A stretch of 64,000 bases of DNA from Fusibacter paucivorans. GTDB lineage: Bacteria; Bacillota; Clostridia; Peptostreptococcales; Acidaminobacteraceae. The notes under the pieces were generated by a model that did no database searches, had not been told where the DNA came from, and was given only the letters and a program-made list of their open reading frames with translations. The stretch covers positions 30,295-94,294 of the forward strand of contig NZ_JAHBCL010000020.1 in NCBI RefSeq assembly GCF_018390735.1, read 5' to 3'. Positions 19,378 through 28,485 of this stretch are shown here, piece by piece. Each line of letters starts with the position of its first letter. Position 1 is the stretch's first letter. Both the position numbers and the translations under genes were made by a program.

Positions 19378-20024
19378 AATTGGCACCGTCGATACTATCG
19401 GCTGATTTTTCTAATTTGCTTGTTGACGTCAAGGCAGTTGAAGAGGCTGGCGTCGAATATTTGCATGTTGATGTTATGGATGGACACTTTGTGCCAAATA
19501 TTTCTTTTGGCGCACCTGTACTGAAATCGCTGAAAGGCAAAACGAGTTTATTTGTAGATGTTCATCTTATGATTGAAAATCCTGATCAGTATATTGCAGA
19601 TTTTGTCGATGCAGGTGCTGACAGCATAGGCGTTCATGTCGAAGCGACGCGCCATCTGCACCGAACGATTCAGCTTATCAAATCTTATGGCGTACAAGCG
19701 GCAGTAACGCTTAATCCTGCAACGCCGCTTTCAAGCATTGAAGAAATATTGGAAGATGTGGACATGGTATTGCTCATGTCGGTGAACCCTGGTTTTGGCG
19801 GTCAAAGCTATATCCCGCAAACGACTGCAAAAATAAAGCGACTGCGAAAAATGATTGATGAACGCGGACTTGATGTCGCTATACAAGTCGATGGGGGCAT
19901 TAAGCTCTCAAACGCCAAAGAAGTGGTTAGGGCTGGGGCCGATATACTCGTAGCGGGCTCAGCAATTTTTAACAGTGAATCAATTATTGAAACCGTTCAG
20001 GCCTTTAGAGAGGTTGTAAAATGA
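19371..20024 (+). CDS. rpe: ribulose-phosphate 3-epimerase
   Basis: 217 aa TIM barrel. Family signatures include LAPSILSADF, VDVMDGHFVPNISFG, VHLMIENPD, MSVNPGFGGQ and the phosphate-binding VDGGI and AGSAIF. It interconverts ribulose-5-phosphate and xylulose-5-phosphate in the pentose phosphate pathway. The ATG lies inside rsgA with GGAGG upstream. The stop overlaps thiN by 4 bases. Confidence 0.97.
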   Translation: MVKLAPSILSADFSNLLVDVKAVEEAGVEYLHVDVMDGHFVPNISFGAPVLKSLKGKTSLFVDVHLMIENPDQYIADFVDAGADSIGVHVEATRHLHRTIQLIKSYGVQAAVTLNPATPLSSIEEILEDVDMVLLMSVNPGFGGQSYIPQTTAKIKRLRKMIDERGLDVAIQVDGGIKLSNAKEVVRAGADILVAGSAIFNSESIIETVQAFREVVK

Positions 20025-20653
20025 GGGCGCTCCTAGCACTAAATGGGAAAATTGAAGATATGGAAGCCCTTCGTGCTATTTTGGAAACATTGGAAATTCA
20101 TTTTGTCGTTGGTGTAGATGGTGGTATAAAACATTTGCAGGCATTGGGGTATGTTCCCAACGTCATGATCGGTGATTTTGATTCGGTTGAACTCGAAGGT
20201 TATGCAGAAGTATGGCCGGATGTTGAAATCATGCGTTTTAACAAAGAAAAGGATATGACGGATGCCGAGCTGGCATTTAGTTATATTCAAGACAAACGGT
20301 TTAATGATATTATTGCTATTGGTGCCTTCGGTGGGCGGTTGGATCATCTATTGGGTAATGTCTTCCTGTTGGAACACTATCCGAACATCATGCTTTTGGA
20401 TGCCTATAATCGCGTTAAACTTTTAGAAGGGCCTGCCGAAAAAACATTGTTTCAGCGAAAGGGTTTTCTATCGCTTATTCCAATAACAGAACGCGTTGAA
20501 GGCGTTACGTTGAAGGGATTCAAATATCCGCTTGACGACGTTGTTATCAAACGCGGCTCAACCTGGGGGATTAGCAATGAATTTTCAGCAGAAGAGGCGA
20601 CAATACGTTTCGATAAGGGAAAGATGCTCGTCATTATCGCTGAAGATTACTAA
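20021..20653 (+). CDS. thiN: thiamine pyrophosphokinase
   Basis: 210 aa. It has VGVDGGIKHL, IGDFDSV (the Asp-rich metal/nucleotide site), KEKDMTDAELAFSYI, GAFGGRLDHLLGNVFLL and the C-terminal WGISNEF beta region, as in bacterial ThiN. It transfers diphosphate from ATP to thiamine to make thiamine diphosphate. It ends the rsmB-thiN unit and is followed by a terminator. Confidence 0.94.
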   Translation: MRALLALNGKIEDMEALRAILETLEIHFVVGVDGGIKHLQALGYVPNVMIGDFDSVELEGYAEVWPDVEIMRFNKEKDMTDAELAFSYIQDKRFNDIIAIGAFGGRLDHLLGNVFLLEHYPNIMLLDAYNRVKLLEGPAEKTLFQRKGFLSLIPITERVEGVTLKGFKYPLDDVVIKRGSTWGISNEFSAEEATIRFDKGKMLVIIAEDY

Positions 20654-20680
20654 AGGACAATAGTTTAGAGAAATATATCC

Positions 20681-20714
20681 AAAATGATAATTTACAAAAA
20701 ATTATCATTTTTTT
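20681..20714 (+). terminator. terminator after thiN
   Basis: AAAATGATAATTT (20681-20693) pairs with AAATTATCATTTT (20699-20711), running into a T run to 20714. Confidence 0.8.
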
Positions 20715-20726
20715 ATGCTTTAAGGG

Positions 20727-20755
20727 TTGCGAATAAAAATAAACAAGTGTATATT
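20727..20755 (+). promoter_or_regulatory. promoter for the TetR gene
   Basis: TTGCGA (20727-20732), a 17-base spacer and TATATT (20750-20755), about 30 bases before the start. Confidence 0.6.
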
Positions 20756-20784
20756 ATTAATAAATCTTGATGAAAGAGGATTGT

Positions 20785-21348
20785 ATGCAATATTTGAAAG
20801 ACGATGTAAGGGCGCGCATTATTGATGCCGCATTAGATGAATTTGCTGAAAAGGGTTTTAATAATGCGAGTATGCGCGAAATTGCACAGCGTGCACAGAT
20901 TACAGTGGGCAATATCTATCGTTATTTTAAAAACAAAGAAGACTTGCTCAAGCACTGCTTGAGTCCGCTGATTGAAGTGATTGATGCTTTTGTCAATCGT
21001 GACTATATCGCTGAAATGGGGATCTCTAGGCATGTAGAAGTGAGAGAAATTATCGCTGTAAACATCACGAAGTTGTATACAGATTTCCCAAGAGAGTTTT
21101 ATGTATTGCGAAATGGCCTTAAGGGAACACTCTATAATGCTTACTATGACAATGTGGTACAATCGGTGATCGCAAAGATGAAACGCCTGTCTTTTAGTGA
21201 GATGATTGCGATTGATCCCATGATCTATGAAATCATGGCGCGCAATCAGATTGAAGCCATTATTTATATCTTGGAGCATGCAGAGCCTGAAGATGTTGAA
21301 AGACTTGTCAAACAATTTTTTGCGGTGTCTTTTAAAGTTTTCAAGTGA
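20785..21348 (+). CDS. TetR/AcrR-family transcriptional regulator of the adjacent RND pump
   Basis: 187 aa. The N-terminal HTH is typical: IIDAALDEFAEKGFNNASMREIAQRAQI then VGNIYRYFKNKEDLL. The C-terminal ligand domain is divergent. The ATG at 20785 is chosen because AGAGGA lies just upstream, while earlier in-frame starts at 20767 and 20770 have no site. It precedes an RND efflux pair by 98 bases. A dyad in that gap is the likely operator, so it probably represses the pump. Confidence 0.88.
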   Translation: MQYLKDDVRARIIDAALDEFAEKGFNNASMREIAQRAQITVGNIYRYFKNKEDLLKHCLSPLIEVIDAFVNRDYIAEMGISRHVEVREIIAVNITKLYTDFPREFYVLRNGLKGTLYNAYYDNVVQSVIAKMKRLSFSEMIAIDPMIYEIMARNQIEAIIYILEHAEPEDVERLVKQFFAVSFKVFK

Positions 21349-21402
21349 TCGTGATCTGTAATAATCATGGTGAAACGGTTTAAGACATCTTTTTTTTGGC
21401 AT

Positions 21403-21426
21403 AATAATGAACGAGCGTTAATTATA
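21403..21426 (+). promoter_or_regulatory. imperfect 24-bp dyad, probable TetR operator
   Basis: Two 11-base arms, AATAATGAACG and CGTTAATTATA, match at 9 of 11 positions around a 2-base centre (21414-21415). The right arm overlaps a TATAAT at 21423-21428, so a bound repressor would block the pump promoter. Confidence 0.55.
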
Positions 21427-21446
21427 ATCGAGTTGGAGGCTAATGA

Positions 21447-22544
21447 ATGAAACGACATAAAATATGGCTTAGCTGTATAGGCTTGAGCCTGTTGCTATTG
21501 GCAGGCTGTGGGAGAGAATCGGCGTCTGAAGACGTATCACGTGTTAAAACAGTGGAGACGCAGGCAGTGGCCACTTCGATAACAGAGGAACAGATGGTTT
21601 ATTACGGCTATGTTGAATCTGGCTCAATGACAAAACTCAGTTTTAAAAGTGCAGGTGTTTTAGAGGCGCTGTACGTTGAGAAGGGGGATTACGTCGAAAA
21701 AGGCGAGGCCCTAGCGGCATTGGATGATTCAGATTACAATATTCAGCTGTTGGCAGCACAGGCTGGTGTTCAATCAATCTATGCGACTTTGAATAAAGCA
21801 ACACAAGCTTATAACGATGCGAAAAGCGATTACGAGGATTATGAAAAACTCTTTGCCGCCGGCAGTATTTCACAAGCGGCGCTGGAAAAGGCAAAACTTA
21901 ACTTCAATGTCTCTGAACAGGATCTCAATGCGGCGAGAGAAGGTTATCAGCAGGCACAGCATAATTTAGAGGCACTATCAAAATCCGTCAATGAACTTAA
22001 AATGACAGCAAGCATTGAAGGGGTTGTCGTCGAGACACTGTATGAAGCCAATGAAGCCGTTGCAGCCGGGTATCCTGTTATTGTTATTCGCAGTGAAGAT
22101 TCTGTTTTTAAGGCCAGTGTTGCGCAACGGGATTTAAAACATCTCAGTATTGGTCAGCCGGTAACGATGAGGTTTACTTCGGAAACCTATGAAGGCGAAA
22201 TTACGGCCATTGGCAATACACCGGATACAGCGACTCATACGTATGAAATTGAAGTATCTATCAACGGAGACGTACCATTGGGCAGCGTTGGTGAAGGGAC
22301 GTTTGTCATCGATTCATATAAAGGCATCAAAATTCCGATGGAGGCCGTTATAAAAGGCGACACAGACTATGTTTATACCATACGCGACGGAATTGCTGTT
22401 AAGCAGTCGATTTCCATTGAAAAGCGTATTAAAAATGAACTGATTGTTTCAGGTCTTCAAGATGGAGACCAACTTGTAGTCAAAGGCTTTAACCGCCTTA
22501 ATGACGGTGATCATGTCAATATACTGAATGAGGAGGCAAAATGA
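21447..22544 (+). CDS. RND efflux membrane-fusion lipoprotein
   Basis: 365 aa. A lipoprotein signal ends in the lipobox LLAGC at about residues 18-22, so it is anchored in the outer face of the cytoplasmic membrane. The order is then beta-barrel/lipoyl start (VYYGYVESGSMTKLSFKSAG, VEKGDYVEKGEALAALDDSD), a helical hairpin (about 75-185), lipoyl return (MTASIEGVVVETLYEANEAV) and the C-terminal barrel. This is the HlyD/AcrA adaptor plan. GGAGG at 21435-21439 selects ATG 21447 over an out-of-frame ATG at 21443. It overlaps the RND gene by 4 bases. Confidence 0.93.
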   Translation: MKRHKIWLSCIGLSLLLLAGCGRESASEDVSRVKTVETQAVATSITEEQMVYYGYVESGSMTKLSFKSAGVLEALYVEKGDYVEKGEALAALDDSDYNIQLLAAQAGVQSIYATLNKATQAYNDAKSDYEDYEKLFAAGSISQAALEKAKLNFNVSEQDLNAAREGYQQAQHNLEALSKSVNELKMTASIEGVVVETLYEANEAVAAGYPVIVIRSEDSVFKASVAQRDLKHLSIGQPVTMRFTSETYEGEITAIGNTPDTATHTYEIEVSINGDVPLGSVGEGTFVIDSYKGIKIPMEAVIKGDTDYVYTIRDGIAVKQSISIEKRIKNELIVSGLQDGDQLVVKGFNRLNDGDHVNILNEEAK

Positions 22545-25500
22545 ACAAGCTCTTATGTGGTGTGATTAACAACCGACGTATTCTCATTTTTATTATCGCA
22601 CTGTTGTTCATCTATGGCATTTATAATTTTGGCCTTATTCCAAGACAGGAATCTCCTGATGTCAGTGCACCGGTTGTCATTGTCACCTGTCAATACCCTG
22701 GTGCTTCACCAGATGAAGTAATGAGTCGTGTTACCAGTGTCATTGAAGATGAAATTAAAGAGATCCCAAGTATTGAAGAGTACAATTCAACGGCGATGGA
22801 AAACGCTTCGGTAACGGTTGTCTATTTCGAGTTCAATGCCAATATGGATGAAGGGATTGCCACGCTGCGTACAAAAATGGAAGATATTCAAGTGGATCTC
22901 CCAGATGCCTGTGACAAGATTACCATAGACAGCGACCTCATGGAAACGGCGGGTATGCTCATTAGTATTTCTTCCGATGAATTCGATTATGATACCTTGG
23001 GTCAATTTGGTGAAGAACTTCGAAATATACTTTCAAAAGTAGACGGTATTTCACGTGTTGACTTGGTTGGCAAACGTGACTACAATCTTAAAATTACTTT
23101 GAAACCTGAAGATATCAACCAATACAACATTTCATACAGTGACGTAATCAATTTGCTGAAAGCACAGAACATTGATATTCCGTCCGGCAAATTAGACGGA
23201 ATGCTCAATAAGATCAGTGTGACCACAAAAGGCAGCTTTGAAGATGTTGATGAAGTGGGGAATGTCATCGTTGCCGTTAGTGAAGAAACAGGTGCTGTCG
23301 TAAGGCTGAAAGATATTGCGACAGTGGCACTTGCATTGGATGACGATGCTGTTATGTACAAGCAGAATGGCGATAATGCCATTATTCTGGCTGGTTATTT
23401 CAAGCAGGATTTAAATGTTGTAACCATTGGAGAAGAAGTGAAAGCGCTTATTGACGACTACCAGGCATCACTGCCGTCAGCTGTCAGTTTTGATGAGATC
23501 ATGTTTCAGCCACAGGATGTTCACAACCGCGTCAGCAGCTTTATGATGAGTTTACTCCAAGGTATTTTATTTGTAATCGTCGTCGTCTTTATCGGGATGG
23601 GGCTTCGAAATGCGCTGGTGGTTTCCTTTGCCATTCCATTATCTGTGATTATAACATTTACATCGATGACACTATTCGATATTGATATTCATCAGATTTC
23701 AATTGCCGCGCTTATTATTTCATTGGGCATGCTGGTGGATAACGCCATCGTTGTTTCCGACGCTATCCAGGCACATATTGATAATGATGAACCCAAACTG
23801 GATGCATGTATCAATGGGGTAAAAGAAGTTGCCATCCCCGTGTTAACGTCGACTTTGACGACAGTTGCCGTATTCACACCGCTCATGATGCTCGATTCCA
23901 TTGCAGGCGAATTTGTAAAGAGTTTACCGATTATTGTCATGGTGGCATTATCGGCTTCCTATTTGGTTGCGATATTTGTCACACCGACACTTGGCTTTAT
24001 CTTTTTTAGGAAGTCAAAAGAGAAGCAGTCAAAATTCCGTGTACGACATATCTTTGAAAACATTTTGAAGTATGCGCTTGGACACAAACTCGTGATTCTA
24101 GCTGTTGTCATTTTGGCCGTGACAGGCGGTGTCAGGCTGGCATCGACATTGGGACTACAGTTTTTCCCAGCGGCAGAATCAGATTTGGTTTATATCAACG
24201 TCACCAATGATGTCAATACGTCAATTGAAGATACAGAAAAGCTCGTTGAGCACGTGGAGGCTGTTATTGCAGAGCAGCCGCTGGTGTTGTCATACAGTGC
24301 TGCCATCGGTGAAGCGTTTCCAAAATTTTATTATACACTGCCGGTTAATGCGGCATCGACTGATTTTTCTCAGATCATTGTAAAACTGGATGCGACCAAT
24401 AAAGCCTTTGTAAGTAATAAGGCCTTTGTTTCGATGCTTCAAAAGGAGATGGATAGCCGCATTTCAGGTGGCAAAGTCCTCGTTAAGGAATTGGAACAGG
24501 CAGAACCAATTGGATCTCCTGTTAAGCTCAGAGTAACGGGGGACAGTATTGACGAACTGAGAAGCGTGAGCAATGAACTCGTTGAAATATTTAGCAGTAT
24601 TCCCGGGACAACTAATGTTGAAAGTAATCTCAAAGACAAGTCTTATGGTTATTATGTTGAAGTAGATGATGTGAAAGCCGGTTATTACGGCTTGACAAAA
24701 TACGATATTCAAAATGAAGTGAGTATTGCACTGAGAGGACGCGAAGCGACAGAACTCAGAATGGCAGATGACACATACAATATTATGGTAGACGGCGGCA
24801 TCGAAAGTTTGGCCGAACTTGAAAATATATCAATCAAGTCGTCATTCACAGATAAAAAGATTCCGTTGAAAGAAGTGGCGACGGTTCGGCTAAAAGAGAA
24901 GAACAGTGTCATTAGAACCTATATGGGTGATGTTGAAATCCAAGTGACCTCTGATGTGCTCGATGGATACAGTTCCATCGATATTCAACATGCTATAGGA
25001 GATCGCATTGCACAGTTGCACACTGAAAATGTTCATTATGTCTTTGATGGCGAAGAGCAGAGTATCAGCAAGAACTTCGGCAGTATTGGCGTGTCGGCAG
25101 TCTTTGCACTTTTCCTGATCTATTTAATATTGCTTTTGCAGTTTAGGTCGTTTCTCTATCCATTTATTATCTTTGCATCAATTCCACTGTCATCTATTGG
25201 TTCGATTATAGGGCTTTACCTGTTTAATCAGCCGCTTTCTTTTACGGCACTATTTGGGATTGTGAGCCTTTTTGGCATCGTGGTTAATAATGCAATTGTC
25301 CTGCTGGACTTTATCAGTGCCGAAGTAAGAAGCGGCAGTGCGGTAGATGTCGCCGTCAAAGATGCAATGGCGAAGCGTTTTAGACCGATTATGCTTAGTT
25401 CTATTACGACGATTATGGGACTTGTGCCACTGGTTGCGAGTAAATCGCCGCTGTTTATGCCGATGTCCATTGCTCTGATGAGTGGTCTGATTATTTCGAC

Positions 25501-25582
25501 GTTATTAACATTGATTCTGATTCCAGTCATTTATGATACACTGTTTAATCGCAAAAGGAAAACAAAGGAAACTTTCAATTAA
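22541..25582 (+). CDS. RND-family efflux transporter (AcrB/HAE type)
   Basis: 1013 aa with the 12-TM duplicated RND plan: TM1 at about 10-28, a large porter loop, TM2-7 at about 335-500, a second loop, and the last six TMs at about 845-1005. Motifs include PGASPDEVMSRVTSVIE and GMLVDNAIVVSDAI in TM4, where the Asp-Asp proton-relay pair of AcrB is Asp-Asn. The C-terminal half has GIVVNNAIVLLDF. It exports amphipathic compounds by proton antiport; the substrate is not known. It lies with an adaptor and a TetR gene but no outer-membrane channel, as expected in a Gram-positive cell. Confidence 0.94.
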   Translation: MNKLLCGVINNRRILIFIIALLFIYGIYNFGLIPRQESPDVSAPVVIVTCQYPGASPDEVMSRVTSVIEDEIKEIPSIEEYNSTAMENASVTVVYFEFNANMDEGIATLRTKMEDIQVDLPDACDKITIDSDLMETAGMLISISSDEFDYDTLGQFGEELRNILSKVDGISRVDLVGKRDYNLKITLKPEDINQYNISYSDVINLLKAQNIDIPSGKLDGMLNKISVTTKGSFEDVDEVGNVIVAVSEETGAVVRLKDIATVALALDDDAVMYKQNGDNAIILAGYFKQDLNVVTIGEEVKALIDDYQASLPSAVSFDEIMFQPQDVHNRVSSFMMSLLQGILFVIVVVFIGMGLRNALVVSFAIPLSVIITFTSMTLFDIDIHQISIAALIISLGMLVDNAIVVSDAIQAHIDNDEPKLDACINGVKEVAIPVLTSTLTTVAVFTPLMMLDSIAGEFVKSLPIIVMVALSASYLVAIFVTPTLGFIFFRKSKEKQSKFRVRHIFENILKYALGHKLVILAVVILAVTGGVRLASTLGLQFFPAAESDLVYINVTNDVNTSIEDTEKLVEHVEAVIAEQPLVLSYSAAIGEAFPKFYYTLPVNAASTDFSQIIVKLDATNKAFVSNKAFVSMLQKEMDSRISGGKVLVKELEQAEPIGSPVKLRVTGDSIDELRSVSNELVEIFSSIPGTTNVESNLKDKSYGYYVEVDDVKAGYYGLTKYDIQNEVSIALRGREATELRMADDTYNIMVDGGIESLAELENISIKSSFTDKKIPLKEVATVRLKEKNSVIRTYMGDVEIQVTSDVLDGYSSIDIQHAIGDRIAQLHTENVHYVFDGEEQSISKNFGSIGVSAVFALFLIYLILLLQFRSFLYPFIIFASIPLSSIGSIIGLYLFNQPLSFTALFGIVSLFGIVVNNAIVLLDFISAEVRSGSAVDVAVKDAMAKRFRPIMLSSITTIMGLVPLVASKSPLFMPMSIALMSGLIISTLLTLILIPVIYDTLFNRKRKTKETFN

Positions 25583-25613
25583 ACGCTGACTATTCAGATG
25601 TGTGTTATAGAGT

Positions 25614-25701
25614 AAAAAACCGCCCGCATAGAGATTTCCCGCAAATGACGCCAATGAAAACTGATGCATATGAGGGATCGATCAAAATGTCGGCGGTTTT
25701 T
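25614..25701. terminator. long-loop inverted repeat between convergent RND and LysR genes
   Basis: AAAAACCGCC (25615-25624) and GGCGGTTTTT (25692-25701) are perfect 10-bp arms with a 67-base loop. T runs lie at the outer edge on each strand, which suits a bidirectional terminator. Confidence 0.45.
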
Positions 25702-25761
25702 CAATCGTTTGACAATAACGCTGATAGCCGTGATACGATGGTCAACGAAAAAGCATGATGC

Positions 25762-26718
25762 TCAACTGCCGAGAATACCGGCGGCGCTTTGTTTTTCAAT
25801 CATAAGCAAGGCCTCCTCGTAAAAAACATTGGCGGCTGGATTGTGACAGTCTGCATTTTGATAAAGACGTATTTCAATTTGCGCATTTGGTAGTGTAAGC
25901 GGTACGAACCGAACAGTATTGGGAGCATAGTAATGCAGGTACCTCGGCATAATGGTAATGCCCATTCCTGAAGCGATAAAGATCATCAAAGGTTCGAGTC
26001 TTTTTACTTGGTGAGTGATTTGAGGATGAAACCCTTCTTCGACGCAGAGTTTAATAACGTGGTCATACCATTGTGGAAATTCTGAGCGTTCACGCATTAT
26101 AAAAGCTGAGGTTTCAAGCTCGTGGATGCGAAGTGAAGTCTTGCTTGCCAGCGGATTTTCAGAACTCATGTAGACACCGATATCGGATCCGTAAATAAGT
26201 GCAGAATTGATTCCATCGACTGCATTGAACCCAAAGGGAACTGCAAATACAATATCGAGTTTTTCTTCCTTGATACCTTCGATTAATTCGGGCAATGTTA
26301 AATGTTTTAAGTTAATGACGATCTGCGGGTAGCGCCGTTTAAAATGATTGAGGAGATCGGGCAGAAAGTTGATGACAGGACCTGCTAAGAAACCAATGTT
26401 AACGGTGCCGAGCGAGCCGGCATCTGCGGCTTTCATAACACTAATGGCCTCTTCGGTCTCTGCGAGCATTTTCGTAGCGATTTCATAGAAATGTTTGCCG
26501 GCACTTGTCAATTTTACCATGCGATTGGTGCGAATAAAGAGTTTCATTTGCAATCTTTCTTCCAACTGCATGATTTTTTGACTGACGGCAGATTGCGGAA
26601 CGAAAAGCTGTTTTGCAGCCTTGCTGAAGCTTAACGTTTCAGCAACGGTAATAAAGTAACTGAGTTGGTTGATATTTAAATTGATGTTGGATAAATGAAA
26701 ATACCGATTGTTTCCCAT
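25762..26718 (-). CDS. LysR-family transcriptional regulator
   Basis: 318 aa. The winged HTH is at about 14-72 (LSYFITVAETLSFSKAAKQL, then SAVSQKIMQLEERL and LFIRTNRMVKLTSAG). The effector domain begins near residue 100 (LGTVNIGFLAGPVINFLPDLL). GGAGG precedes the ATG. It lies on the same strand as, and 291 bases downstream of, the SLC13 permease and hydrolase genes, which are the nearest candidates for control. LysR proteins usually activate in response to a small molecule. Confidence 0.9.
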   Translation of the reverse strand: MGNNRYFHLSNINLNINQLSYFITVAETLSFSKAAKQLFVPQSAVSQKIMQLEERLQMKLFIRTNRMVKLTSAGKHFYEIATKMLAETEEAISVMKAADAGSLGTVNIGFLAGPVINFLPDLLNHFKRRYPQIVINLKHLTLPELIEGIKEEKLDIVFAVPFGFNAVDGINSALIYGSDIGVYMSSENPLASKTSLRIHELETSAFIMRERSEFPQWYDHVIKLCVEEGFHPQITHQVKRLEPLMIFIASGMGITIMPRYLHYYAPNTVRFVPLTLPNAQIEIRLYQNADCHNPAANVFYEEALLMIEKQSAAGILGS

Positions 26719-27009
26719 GATGACCTCCAGGATTGCTGAAACTTAATGCACTCACATTATTTTATCGTAATATTCAGAGAAATGCCACGCTGTGAAAGGT
26801 GGTTGATCTAATCGGTTTTTGATGTGGCATTTTTGGAAACAATGATCGCAATATAAAGCGAAGAACCCTTCAGCGATTCAAGACGAATGATGCTGTCGAG
26901 TTCTTTTGTTTAAGGTTATGTGATAAAGCATCACCATAGCGTCAGTAAGCGTGGGGCTGCTAACGCTGTGATTGAAATATAGCGCCATCGTTTAAAGAGG
27001 TGTGTCTGC
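26719..27009. other. 291-bp intergenic region between the LysR and SLC13 genes
   Basis: No gene is seen. On the minus strand a hairpin AGCGTTAG/CTGACGCT (7 of 8 paired, near 26950-26980) and GTGAT-AAAGC-ATCAC (near 26931-26945) could mark the end of the permease transcript, but neither has a T run. Confidence 0.4.
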
Positions 27010-28458
27010 TTAGAGCATGAGGCTTATGCCGAGCAGTGGATAGAGCAGATAACACACCACTGAGACGACGATGGGGCCGAGAAGCATCATCGCGGCACCT
27101 GGGCGTATGGTCTCTGTAATATCCCAGTAACCGTACTGATAGGTGGTCTGATATGAAGCGCTGGATCCCAAGATCGTCGCAGGATGCGACAGGATCAATG
27201 CCGGCATAAAGATGGCAACTGGATTATAGCCCAAAGACATGACTACTGGTGCAAAACTGGAGATCAGAATGATAGATACTGGTGCAGGCCCTGAAATGAT
27301 GATATTGTTTAAAATACTCTTTAAAAAGGTGAAAAATAGAATTAGCCCTAAAATACTAAACTGATTGAGATAAGGACTTGTTGCAGAGATGAGTACATTT
27401 GTCAGTTTGCTCTGCGTCAATATCGATGACAATACTGGCGAAAATCCTAGGATAAAGAGAAGGAACCAAGGAACATTTTTTAGCATTTCTTTTCCTGAGA
27501 CAATACCAATGCCCGGCAAGAGGCAGATGGTTCCAAAAATGACACCAACATACCCCATTGGAAAGCCGAAAACCAAAAAGACAATCATCGTCAACATGAT
27601 CAGTAACCAGCGAATTTCTTTTCCCGTGATTGGGCCGAGCTCATTAAGCGATTGTTTAAAGACGGTGACATCAATGCCGTCAATGGTTTTAGGTACCTTA
27701 AAATAACGGGTGTAAAGGACGACGATTATAGGAATAATCAGCAAAAGAGAGACCCACCCAACGGTTGCCCATTGCAAGTAGGAGACTGTTGCGGTGCCTT
27801 CTGTGGCCAATTCCAAATTTTGCAGTGCGACGAGATTTGGTCCTGAACCGTTGATAAGAGCAGCGCCGCCATACATGGCTGAGACCGGCAGTAAAATCAT
27901 AATCGCCTTGCCAAGCTGCTTATTTCCCAAGTGTTCAATAACAGGTGCAAAGGTCGCTGCCAATAGGATGGCAGTGGCAATATTGGATACGACAGATGAG
28001 AGGACAGCACAAACGATAACGGCAACAAGTGCAATGGTACGAGGTTTACGCCCAAACTTCCATAGTAGGAAATAGGCAAAACGAGAGGTTAACTTCGTAG
28101 TGCTGGCCCCTAAAGCGACGATGCAGATACCGAGCATTGGCAAAAACTGTGATGAGCCAAAGAGCGTCGCCACTTCTTTATAACTCAACAGGCCGAGCAG
28201 AATTGCACCGCCTGCCAAGACGAGACTGCTCGTCATCAGATCAACGTAGAGTGTAATCCACATATAGAGGACGAGTGCGGTCAGTGCCAGAGTTCTTGCA
28301 GCTGTATCGGAGATCGAATCCAGCGGCAATAGCATAATGCCTGCAAACAGAAAGAATGAAATGATGAAATGGATGCGATTTTTACGTTTTCTAAAATCAA
28401 AACCAACCGCAGAACCGTCAATATCAAATAACTGAAATTTTTGAACATCTTTACCCAT
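27010..28458 (-). CDS. SLC13/DASS-family anion permease
   Basis: 482 aa with 11-13 hydrophobic helices. The conserved SNIATAILLAATFAPVIEHL and the pseudo-repeat NNIIISGPAPVSIILISSF correspond to the two substrate/sodium loops of the divalent-anion symporter family, and AALINGSGPNLVAL is the typical Gly-x-x-Pro-Asn turn. Members import di- and tricarboxylates or sulfate with sodium. The substrate here is unknown. AGGGGGAATAAAA precedes the ATG. It starts 27 bases after the CocE-type hydrolase stop on the same strand, so the hydrolase may act on what it brings in or on a related ester. Confidence 0.82.
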   Translation of the reverse strand: MGKDVQKFQLFDIDGSAVGFDFRKRKNRIHFIISFFLFAGIMLLPLDSISDTAARTLALTALVLYMWITLYVDLMTSSLVLAGGAILLGLLSYKEVATLFGSSQFLPMLGICIVALGASTTKLTSRFAYFLLWKFGRKPRTIALVAVIVCAVLSSVVSNIATAILLAATFAPVIEHLGNKQLGKAIMILLPVSAMYGGAALINGSGPNLVALQNLELATEGTATVSYLQWATVGWVSLLLIIPIIVVLYTRYFKVPKTIDGIDVTVFKQSLNELGPITGKEIRWLLIMLTMIVFLVFGFPMGYVGVIFGTICLLPGIGIVSGKEMLKNVPWFLLFILGFSPVLSSILTQSKLTNVLISATSPYLNQFSILGLILFFTFLKSILNNIIISGPAPVSIILISSFAPVVMSLGYNPVAIFMPALILSHPATILGSSASYQTTYQYGYWDITETIRPGAAMMLLGPIVVSVVCYLLYPLLGISLML

Positions 28459-28485
28459 TTTTATTCCCCCTATAAAAATTTGTCG

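Noticed and set aside
20681..20711. TGATAAT...ATTATCA dyad resembling a Fur box
   Set aside because: The half-sites are too far apart for the 7-1-7 Fur pattern, and the stem runs straight into a T tract after thiN, so a terminator explains it better.
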